In this document: positions 7,701 to 13,070 of the stretch, one piece after another | Layout: each line of letters opens with the position of its first letter | Numbering within the stretch: the stretch's first letter is position 1 | Source of the DNA: JBEKZQ01 sp049509675 | GTDB lineage: Bacteria > Planctomycetota > Planctomycetia > Pirellulales > Thermoguttaceae | DNA length: 13,070 nucleotides | Assembly: GCA_049509675.1 (NCBI GenBank) | Contig: JBEKZQ010000150.1 | Coordinates: forward strand, 1 to 13,070 | Direction of reading: 5' to 3' | Notes under the pieces: generated by a model | What the model was told of the DNA's origin: nothing | Databases searched by the model: none | The model's input: only the letters and a program-made list of their open reading frames with translations | Made by a program: the position numbers and the translations under genes

Positions 7701-8357
7701 TATGGCGAGATCTGGCAGCCGGGCAGCTATGTGCTGAAAACGGCCGACGGCCGCAGTTGCGCGGTCCAATGCCCGCGGCTGGCCGCTCCGCTGGAGATCG
7801 GCGGTCCGTGGCAGGTGGCGTTTGACCCGAAATGGGGCGGGCCGGCCCAAGCGGTGTTCGACAAGCTGGTGGACTGGAGCAAGCGAAGCGAAGAGGGCAT
7901 CAAGTATTACTCCGGGGCCGCGCGCTATCGGACGACCTTCAACGTCGCCGCCGAGGCACTGAAGCAATCCGGTGCGCGCTGGCATCTTGACCTCGGCAAG
8001 GTCGCGGTCATGGCCGAGGTGCAACTCAACGGCAAGGACCTGGGCATCCTCTGGAAAGCGCCCTATCGCGTGGACGTGACCGAGGCACTGCAGCCGGGCG
8101 ACAACGTGCTGGACGTGAAGGTCGTCAATCTTTGGATCAATCGCCAGATCGGCGACGAGCAACTGCCGGACGACTGCGACCGCAACGCCAACGGCACGCT
8201 GAAAAGCTGGCCCAAGTGGGTCCAGGAAGGCAAGCCGAGCCCGACCGGCCGCTACACGTTCAGTTCATGGAAGCTGTGGAAGAAGGGCGACCCGCTGCAA
8301 GAATCCGGGCTGTTGGGCCCGGTGATGCTGCGCCAAGCCATGCGGATTGAACGGTAA
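4716..8357 (+). CDS. Secreted GH106-type alpha-L-rhamnosidase, multidomain
   Basis: The 1213-residue product resembles glycoside hydrolase family 106, enzymes that release terminal L-rhamnose from plant or algal polysaccharides. ATG 4716 is preceded by CAGGAG nine bases upstream and gives the signal peptide MKRIVLAALVAVSFAAVACA. An upstream in-frame start at 4635 lacks this logic. The AVAC sequence could be a lipobox, but ordinary cleavage at ACA-AED is as likely. Family hallmarks include PWVYWFPLSGNLSKEGITAD, the RVGIGG segment and NNDAGWCGSGGPWITPE. HIDSWETG (E301), EAYDG (E378) and GAEAFTA (E431) offer candidate catalytic carboxylates; I cannot assign them without a structure alignment. 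A GYNFDG...LVLP region follows, then an extra galactose-binding-like module at about 683-835 (QWIWHKEGN, TADNEFVCYVNGRRVG), and a C-terminal beta-sandwich at about 1026-1213 with LEIGGPWQVAF, VQLNGKDLG and NLWINRQIGDE. The specificity is inferred. Confidence 0.85.
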   Translation: MKRIVLAALVAVSFAAVACAAEDLAQGFARPPQSARPWVYWFPLSGNLSKEGITADLEALRRVGIGGVLYMEVDQGAPLGPANFAGPLWRELFQHACKEANRLGLQINMNNDAGWCGSGGPWITPELSMQRVVWTETVVQGPKSFAGVLAPPQAVHNFYQDIAVLAVPAPAGNARIQGIQGKSSAIPQHFPPQRAHFASVPAESVIPRDRILDLTGKMDAGGKLAWDVPQGKWLVLRFGHTTTGVDNHPAPASGCGLECDKLSKEAAEAHFNALMGRLIADNRALAGQGKVLVSTHIDSWETGSQNWTPRMREQFQKRRGYDLLPLLPIFTGRVVDSLEVSERFLWDLRQTVSDMLIENYAGHFRTLANRHGLRLSIEAYDGVPCDEMTYGGQADEPMSEFWSWAKFGAAYSCTEMASTAHVYGKRILGAEAFTATDAEKWQGHPAYIKDLGDWAFCEGVNRFVFHRYAMQPWANPNRAPGMSMGPWGLHYERTQTWWEQSRAWHEYLARCQYLLQQVLFVADVCYLQPEGAPRRFAPPPTALSGPNIRGGYNFDGCTPEVVLTRMSVEGGRIVLPDGMSYRLLVLPQVETMTPALLGKIKELVEAGATVVAPWCPQKAPGLSNYPACDEEVKTLAAELWGADAAPAEVSARRVGKGRIIWGGALSPKPTAVPGAQPEFGSAQWIWHKEGNPAVSAPPGTRYFRRVVTLEAGSRIASAQLTMTADNEFVCYVNGRRVGAGNDWARAYAMNVASALKPGANLIAVAATNTTDSPSPAGLIGMLSINLGDGRTIDVPTDPSWETSVKTAPGWNSSAKADAGWAAAMQLGPLGMAPWGDIQAAPPAAEEVFPAATVVHQWLAKEGLPPDFCADCPLRYTHRRIGAADVYFVANGATEGCEATCSFRVAGKQPELWHPENGQVAPLAAYDEKDGCTRVPLRLGPTESVFIVFRRPAEAARRVVSVKRDGRELLRIAPPAQPPKAAAPVMAGDSSALDLMYGEIWQPGSYVLKTADGRSCAVQCPRLAAPLEIGGPWQVAFDPKWGGPAQAVFDKLVDWSKRSEEGIKYYSGAARYRTTFNVAAEALKQSGARWHLDLGKVAVMAEVQLNGKDLGILWKAPYRVDVTEALQPGDNVLDVKVVNLWINRQIGDEQLPDDCDRNANGTLKSWPKWVQEGKPSPTGRYTFSSWKLWKKGDPLQESGLLGPVMLRQAMRIER

Positions 8358-8370
8358 GGGGCCGAAGGTT

Positions 8371-8448
8371 CCCCGTAACCGTTCACGGGGGACTGTCCCA
8401 ATTTTCGCCTGCAATGCGCAGCATTGCCGCGAAAATGGGACTGTCCCC
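8371..8448. repeat. Compound palindromic element after the GH106 gene
   Basis: Two nested or adjacent structures are visible. CCCCGT (8371-8376) pairs with ACGGGG (8385-8390). A longer repeat pairs GGGGACTGTCCCA plus TTTTCGC (8388-8408) with GCGAAAATGGGACTGTCCCC (8429-8448), with one mismatch and one unpaired base. Its loop contains a perfect GCAATGC-GCA-GCATTGC hairpin (8411-8427), so the whole can form a cruciform. It begins 14 bases after the GH106 stop and might act as a transcript-end structure, but no T-tract follows. The rest of 8358-8569 holds only a weak promoter candidate. Confidence 0.8.
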
Positions 8449-8472
8449 TTTGGCCGGGACCCATCACAACTC

Positions 8473-8522
8473 CTGACAAAAGCACCCCCCCGATTGCAAA
8501 ATACCGCAATTTGGGTTAGTCT
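8473..8522 (+). promoter_or_regulatory. Weak promoter candidates for the surface protein gene
   Basis: CTGACA (8473-8478) followed after 18 bases by CAAAAT (8497-8502) is one acceptable sigma-70-like pair. TTGCAA (8494-8499) followed after 17 bases by TAGTCT (8517-8522) is another. Neither is strong. They are the only candidates seen between the palindrome and the start at 8570. Confidence 0.25.
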
Positions 8523-8569
8523 AGGGGGTGTCGATAGGTGGTTCCGTCGAGTGGCAGGAGATACCAGCC

Positions 8570-11500
8570 ATGGCTCGTGCCGGTCGGTGTGCGTTCAGTC
8601 GGCCGCGACGCGCCCATAGCGGCGGCTTGCCAAGAAATGTTCGTGGCCGGGAAAGCCCATGTCGGCGGCGTCTGCGGGTGGAACCGCTGGAAGATCGCTG
8701 CCTGCTGGCCGTGACGTTGAACTGGTCGGGGCCGGGAACTGCCCTGAGCCTGACGGAGAACACCGCAGGCGCAACGCCCGCGGTCATCGTCTCCGAGACC
8801 TCGTCGACGAGCAATCTGCTCAAGGTCGACCTCGGCACGGGAAACAGCTTCGCCAGCGGATCGACGACCTCGGCCACCGGGCTGAGCTATCAGAACGCCG
8901 GTTCGCCCGCGACTTCTCAATACGCCACGATCGACATCAGCGCGATTAACAACGTCAGCGCGCTTCAGGCGGCGTTGCCCGGCGACAAACTCACGCTCGG
9001 CGCGATATACGACAATGTCGGCGGCGTAGGCGGCATTTTCGCCAGCGCCGGCACGATTGAGGCGGTTGCTGTCGCCACGTCTACGGTCAATGGCAACGTG
9101 GACTTGAAAGCGACCGGCAACCTCACGGTCGATAGCGGCGCCATCATCCAGACCGGCACCGGCACCATCTCGCTGGCCGCCGACGTCAATGCCGACGGCA
9201 GCGGGAACGATGGCGCGGGAACGCTTTCGATCGACGCCGGGGCCACCGTAGTCTCGACCAACAGCACGGCCGGCGCCATCACGCTGCGCGGGGCAGCCAT
9301 CAACGTTGATGCCAGTTCCAAAGCGGCCCTGGTCGGGGCGGAGCGGTCCTTGAACACCACGCCCACCGCCACCCTCACCGGGTTGAACCTCAGCGGGTTG
9401 ATAACGCCGCTGACCATGGCCTGCGACGGCAGCGGAGACCTGTTCGTGCCCAACCCGGGCGCCAACACGGTGAGCGAGTTTGCGCCGGGCAGCAGCACGC
9501 CCAGCACCACCTTCACCGGCCTCGGCAAGCCAACCGCCCTGGCACTGGACGCCAGCGGCAACCTGTTCGTGGCGAACACGGGCAATAATACGGTGAGCGA
9601 GTTCGCCTCGGGCAACACCACGCCCACCAAGACGCTCACAGGCACGTATTTGGACGAACCCGATGCCCTGGCCCTCGACGCCAGCGGCAACCTCTACGTA
9701 GCCAACTGGCTCCATTCCACGTCCTCGGGCCCCATGGTAAACATGTTCGCGCCGGGAACCACGACGCTGAGCGTGTTTGCACCGATGGGATCGGGTTCCG
9801 TCCCTCCCAACGACTACTGCTCTGGATTCGGCCTCGCCGCGGACGGGAGCGGCCACCTCTACGGCGTCGATAACGACATTGGCGCAGGCGAAAACGGCTG
9901 GGTGACGGTCTTCCCAACGCCCTTCACGAGGACCATGAGCTACAGTTCATTCTCCCATTACGACGCATTCGGGAACGCCTGGTCCCCCAGCGCGCTGGCT
10001 TTCGACCCGGGCGGCAACTTCTACGTGGCCGACCCGTACTGGTCCTCCAGCGGCTGCGTGTTCAAATTCGCCCCGGGAACGACCAAGCCCGAGGCCACGC
10101 TCACCGGGTTGAAAAAACCCCTTGCGTTGGCGTTCGACGGCAGCGGCAACCTCTACGTGGCGAACTCGGGAAACAACACAGTCAGCGAATTCGCCCCCGG
10201 AAGCACAACGCCTACCGGCACGCTTACCGGGTTGAACGGCCCCGAGGCCCTGACCCTCGACAACCGCGGCGATCTCTTTGTTGCCAACAAAGGCAATAAC
10301 ACGGTCAGCGAGTTCAACAACGCCACGCCCGTGGCGGGCGGGGTGGTCATACGCTCGTCGTTGCCGTCGCGGCCGATCAGCCTGGGCGGCGACAGCGACG
10401 TGGCAGGCATCAACCTCACGCAGGCCGAGTTAGCCCAGATCCAGACCACCTCCACCGGCACCGTGACCTTTGGCGACAGCACGCAAACCGGCACGATCAC
10501 CGCGACTACCGCCACCCTGGCCAGCACCGCCGGGGAGGCCGCCGCGATCGTCCAGTCCAGCAGCGGGGCAGGCCAGATCGTACTGAACAGCGCCGGCAGC
10601 GTCGCAGGTCTGAACGGCAACGGCGGGACGGTCACTTTGACGCCGGGCACCGGCGGCATCGTCGCGCCCATCTCGGCGACCGCCGCGGCATTGGTCAGCC
10701 AGGGCTTTAGCGCCACCGGCCTGGCGCTGACGCCAACCCTCAGTTTCGTGCCGACTCCCGGCTCGCAGTTCACGATCATCAACAACACGGCCACGCCCGC
10801 CGCCGCGAATCCGATCGCTGGCACGTTCGCCAATCTGCCCCCGGGCGGGACGATCTCCGCGAGTTTCGGCGGCACAAGCTACTTCTTCACGGCCAATTAC
10901 GCGGGCGGCGACGGCAACGATCTGGTGCTCACGGCACTGCCCGGCACGTCGACCGTCTTGGCCGCGGCCCCGAGCAGTTCGGTCTATGGCCAGTCGGTGA
11001 CGTTCACCGCCACGGTCACCAGCGGCGGCAGCCCGGTAAGCGGCGGCACTGTCGATTTCGACGAGGGCAGCAACGTCCTGGCGTCGGCCGTGCCTGTGGG
11101 CGCCAATGGCCTGGCCAGCTTTTCGATAGCGACCCTTTCGGCGGCCGGCAGCCCGCACGCCATCTCGGCCTTCTACAGCGGCACTTCTCAGTACGCCGCG
11201 AGTTCCGGCTCCGCGAGTCTGACGGTAACGCCCGAGGTGGTGAGCGTCACATCGGTCCAGACGCTCGACAACCTGGAGGCCTCCGGTAATGTTCAATACG
11301 TGATCGGCTCGGGCGGCGATCTGACGGTCAACAACCCGATCAGCCTGGACGCCGGCGGGACGGTCAGCGTCCAGAGCGGCAGGGTCACCGTGCCGGGAAT
11401 CAACTCGCAGCCGGGGGCGACGGGACTGGACCTTGACAGCGGCACACTTTGTGCCGCAGCCGACTTCACCACAACCGCGCCAGTGACGATCCGGAGCGGC

Positions 11501-12256
11501 GGCGCGACCATCGACACCAACGGCTACGACGTGTCGCTCGATGGCGCACTGGCCGGCTGCGGCGGTTTGACCAAGACCGGCGACGGCGCCCTGACCCTCT
11601 CGATGGCCGGCAATTGCACCGGCGGCACGACGATCTCCGGCGGCGAAATCATTTCGAACGATTCCGCCGCTCTGCCGTCGGGCAACCTGGAGCTCAGCGG
11701 CGGTAACCTGGTGTTGAGCTTCGGCGGCCAGCCTTCCGTGGCCGTGCCTGCAACGTCGGCGGTTGCCGCCGCGGCTGCCTCAGTGGCGCAAGAGCCAGCG
11801 ACGACGGCGCCTCTTGTGCCGACCAGCCTATCGGCGCCGCCCGCGGCGCCCGCATCCGTTAAGGCAGCCGGCGCGGTCAATGTTCCCGCGGCGCGAAACA
11901 GGATCACGCCGGCTGTAGGACGGATTGCCAATCCGTCTTACGAGAACGCAGCCCCCAATGACGATTTATCATGGCGGGGTAATAAGGCCGCTCAAACCAG
12001 CGCGCCGCTTGGTGCGCTGCCAGCCGCAGCGCTGGGCGGTGGAGACAAGGCCGCTTCCCGCAGTGTCGCAACTTCTTCGGCAGCCGTGAAGCTGGCGTCG
12101 GCACACGACGCGGCAATACAATCGCTCGAGCTTGAGGCCGCGGAAACTCCTGGGCAATGGTGGGCGATTCTGCCGTGGCAACGCCGCCATGGGCAGACGA
12201 AGAAATCCGTCTTGCTGCCCGCGACCAAGGACGAGGTTTTGACCTCATTGTGGTAG
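8570..12256 (+). CDS. Large exported LEPLEDR-type surface protein with NHL propeller, Ig-like and autotransporter-type repeats
   Basis: The product is 1228 residues; ATG 8570 has AGGAG (8556-8560) nine bases upstream. A basic N-terminus rich in Arg leads to LRVEPLEDRCLLAV (residues 35-48), the signature found near the start of many large planctomycete exported proteins, where it stands in for a classical signal peptide. Then come a Thr/Ser/Gly-rich beta-helix-like region (about 49-260), seven NHL-like repeats (about 265-584; pattern ALALDASGNLFVANTGNNTVSEF), a second beta-helix-like part ending GGDGNDLVLTAL (about 585-790), an Ig-like domain of the bacterial group-3 type (about 793-886; SVYGQSVTFTATVTSGG), and one autotransporter-associated strand repeat (LTKTGDGALTLS...GGTTISGGEI, about 997-1028). 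A low-complexity Ala/Pro tail encloses a translated palindrome (about 1116-1124). There is no barrel domain, sorting motif or catalytic domain. A structural or adhesive role at the surface is likely; the ligand is unknown. Confidence 0.8.
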   Translation: MARAGRCAFSRPRRAHSGGLPRNVRGRESPCRRRLRVEPLEDRCLLAVTLNWSGPGTALSLTENTAGATPAVIVSETSSTSNLLKVDLGTGNSFASGSTTSATGLSYQNAGSPATSQYATIDISAINNVSALQAALPGDKLTLGAIYDNVGGVGGIFASAGTIEAVAVATSTVNGNVDLKATGNLTVDSGAIIQTGTGTISLAADVNADGSGNDGAGTLSIDAGATVVSTNSTAGAITLRGAAINVDASSKAALVGAERSLNTTPTATLTGLNLSGLITPLTMACDGSGDLFVPNPGANTVSEFAPGSSTPSTTFTGLGKPTALALDASGNLFVANTGNNTVSEFASGNTTPTKTLTGTYLDEPDALALDASGNLYVANWLHSTSSGPMVNMFAPGTTTLSVFAPMGSGSVPPNDYCSGFGLAADGSGHLYGVDNDIGAGENGWVTVFPTPFTRTMSYSSFSHYDAFGNAWSPSALAFDPGGNFYVADPYWSSSGCVFKFAPGTTKPEATLTGLKKPLALAFDGSGNLYVANSGNNTVSEFAPGSTTPTGTLTGLNGPEALTLDNRGDLFVANKGNNTVSEFNNATPVAGGVVIRSSLPSRPISLGGDSDVAGINLTQAELAQIQTTSTGTVTFGDSTQTGTITATTATLASTAGEAAAIVQSSSGAGQIVLNSAGSVAGLNGNGGTVTLTPGTGGIVAPISATAAALVSQGFSATGLALTPTLSFVPTPGSQFTIINNTATPAAANPIAGTFANLPPGGTISASFGGTSYFFTANYAGGDGNDLVLTALPGTSTVLAAAPSSSVYGQSVTFTATVTSGGSPVSGGTVDFDEGSNVLASAVPVGANGLASFSIATLSAAGSPHAISAFYSGTSQYAASSGSASLTVTPEVVSVTSVQTLDNLEASGNVQYVIGSGGDLTVNNPISLDAGGTVSVQSGRVTVPGINSQPGATGLDLDSGTLCAAADFTTTAPVTIRSGGATIDTNGYDVSLDGALAGCGGLTKTGDGALTLSMAGNCTGGTTISGGEIISNDSAALPSGNLELSGGNLVLSFGGQPSVAVPATSAVAAAAASVAQEPATTAPLVPTSLSAPPAAPASVKAAGAVNVPAARNRITPAVGRIANPSYENAAPNDDLSWRGNKAAQTSAPLGALPAAALGGGDKAASRSVATSSAAVKLASAHDAAIQSLELEAAETPGQWWAILPWQRRHGQTKKSVLLPATKDEVLTSLW
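9368..10320 (+). repeat. Seven NHL-like coding repeats
   Basis: Tandem repeats of about 40-55 codons encode the blades of a beta-propeller in the surface protein. Repeats 2, 6 and 7 are nearly alike (GNLFVAN or GNLYVAN, then GNNTVSEF, then TTPTGTLTGL or a close variant), whereas repeats 3-5 are longer and diverged. The gradient suggests recent duplication or gene conversion among the similar ones. Seven blades would fit a closed propeller. Confidence 0.65.
11915..11941. repeat. REP-like palindrome inside the surface protein gene
   Basis: GTAGGACGGATT (11915-11926) and AATCCGTCTTAC (11930-11941) are complementary at 11 of 12 positions around a GCC loop. The element is read in frame as VGRIANPSY, within an Ala/Pro-rich, low-complexity tail of the protein. 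It is of the short hairpin kind common between planctomycete genes, but here it is translated. Confidence 0.8.
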
Positions 12257-12359
12257 TAGTCGGTGCGCCGGGTTCGGTATTTCTCGCCTGACTTGCTGGA
12301 AAGCGGCACCCCAACGTGTTAACATGGGAGTCTCCCAACCTCACCCCAAGGAGCCTCTC
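12257..12359. other. Intergenic leader before the GH2 gene
   Basis: This 103-bp gap contains the shared promoter-like block (12296-12330) and a strong ribosome binding site AAGGAG (12348-12353), six bases from ATG 12360. No terminator hairpin for the upstream surface protein gene is visible. Confidence 0.5.
12296..12330 (+). promoter_or_regulatory. Promoter-like block upstream of the GH2 gene
   Basis: CTGGAA (12296-12301) and TGTTAACATGGGAG (12317-12330) repeat the block found before the GH106 gene, with identical spacing but unrelated bases between the two words. Possible readings are TGGAAA-N17-TAACAT (sigma-70-like) or GGAAA-N15-GTTAA (ECF-like). It ends 29 bp before the start codon, so transcription would begin close to the ribosome binding site. 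Confidence 0.55.
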
Positions 12360-13070
12360 ATGCAACGCCTGCCGCTGGTCATTGCCGCTTTGCTCACCCT
12401 GTTGGTATTGCCGGCCGCTGGGGCCGCCGACTGGAAGCCGCCTGCCGGGCCGCTTACGACGCGCTGGGCCAAGGACGTGTCGCCGCAGAATGCCTTGCCC
12501 GAGTATCCGCGGCCGCAAATGGTGCGCAAGGACTGGCTGAACCTGAATGGTCTGTGGGACATCAAGCTGGCCGACGGCACGCAGGCCAAGATCCTCGTGC
12601 CGTACCCGATCGAATCGGCCCTGTCGGGCGTGATGAAGCACGCCGACCGCATGACCTATCGCCGCAGTTTCGAGATCCCCAAGGGATGGAGCGGCCGGCA
12701 CGTATTGCTGCACTTCGGCGCGGTGGATTGGGAAGCGAAGGTGTCCGTCAACGGCAAGGATCTCGGCGTTCACCGCGGCGGTTATGACGATTTCAGCTTT
12801 GACATCACCGACGCGCTGAACGCCTCGGGCGGGCAGGAGATCGCGGTCGAGGTTTTCGACCCGACCGACACCGGCTCTCAGCCGCGCGGCAAACAGGTGC
12901 TGCGCCCGGGCGGCATCATGTACGCGCCCACGTCCGGCATCTGGCAAACGGTGTGGATTGAGCCGGTGGCAGAGACGCACGTCCAGTCGTTGTTGCTCGT
13001 GCCCGACGTGGATGCCGGATGTTTGCGATTGACGGTGGGCGGCGCGGGAACGGTGGAGGCGGTCGCGACC
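12360..13070 (+). CDS. Secreted glycoside hydrolase family 2 protein, partial (3' end outside window)
   Basis: The first 237 codons of a family 2 glycoside hydrolase are visible (beta-galactosidase, beta-glucuronidase or related retaining enzyme). ATG 12360 follows AAGGAG at six bases. Residues 1-23 (MQRLPLVIAALLTLLVLPAAGAA) form a signal peptide. Residues about 44-180 are the N-terminal sugar-binding jelly-roll: YPRPQMVRKDWLNLNGLWD (L60-D67 is the family hallmark), YRRSFEIP, then VLLHFGAVDWEAKVSVNGKDLGVHRGGYDDFSFDITDAL and the closing GIMYAPTSGIWQTVWIEPV. After that the immunoglobulin-like second domain begins (HVQSLLLVPDVD). The catalytic barrel lies beyond the window, so the substrate is unknown. 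It shares a promoter-like block with the GH106 gene and is probably co-expressed with it. Confidence 0.85.
   Translation, partial: MQRLPLVIAALLTLLVLPAAGAADWKPPAGPLTTRWAKDVSPQNALPEYPRPQMVRKDWLNLNGLWDIKLADGTQAKILVPYPIESALSGVMKHADRMTYRRSFEIPKGWSGRHVLLHFGAVDWEAKVSVNGKDLGVHRGGYDDFSFDITDALNASGGQEIAVEVFDPTDTGSQPRGKQVLRPGGIMYAPTSGIWQTVWIEPVAETHVQSLLLVPDVDAGCLRLTVGGAGTVEAVAT

Noticed and set aside
8516..9856. A 446-codon minus-strand frame opposite the surface protein gene
   Set aside because: Gly/Arg/Ala-rich shadow of a high-GC gene that would overlap the LEPLEDR start, with no family motif.

Overview
The window looks like a piece of a high-GC Planctomycetes chromosome (Pirellulales-like; genus not determinable). 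Four things point there: a large exported protein with the N-terminal signature RVEPLEDRCLLA that marks many planctomycete surface proteins; a membrane-anchored leucine-rich-repeat protein of the type planctomycetes encode in many copies; secreted polysaccharide-degrading enzymes; and several unrelated short palindromic repeats in the gaps between genes and once inside a gene.

Layout. Positions 1-1110 are a decayed zone: an N-terminally truncated REP-associated tyrosine transposase (135-458), a cluster of small palindromes just after it (473-558), and a 150-codon remnant that looks like an SPFH/band-7 protein with its middle deleted (656-1108). A TATAAT box (1124-1129) and a perfect 24-bp inverted repeat (1144-1203) precede a secreted heparinase II/III-like polysaccharide lyase (1237-3522, +). 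The gap 3523-3807 is full of inverted repeats, including an imperfect MITE-like one (3648-3759). It separates the lyase from a convergent LRR membrane protein (3808-4506, -). A 209-bp divergent intergenic region leads to a 1213-residue secreted GH106-type alpha-L-rhamnosidase (4716-8357, +). After a compound palindrome (8371-8448) comes a 1228-residue surface protein with the LEPLEDR signature, a seven-blade NHL-like propeller, an Ig-like domain and an autotransporter-type beta-strand repeat (8570-12256, +). The window ends inside a secreted glycoside hydrolase family 2 protein (12360-13070, +, 3' end outside).

How the genes fit together. The lyase, the GH106 enzyme and the GH2 enzyme all carry signal peptides and would act outside the cytoplasm on a complex polysaccharide, plausibly one containing rhamnose and uronic acid. 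No sulfatase, transporter or sensor is visible, so the substrate cannot be fixed. The GH106 and GH2 genes share a nearly identical promoter-like block, CTGGAA and TGTTAACATGGGAG at identical spacing (4607-4641 and 12296-12330), although 7.7 kb and another gene lie between them. This suggests co-regulation and is the observation I would follow first. I see no defence system, CRISPR array, phage, tRNA or rRNA. Most of the window is recognisable planctomycete content; the less ordinary signals are the shared promoter block, the diversity of palindromic repeats, and a repeat translated inside the large surface protein.
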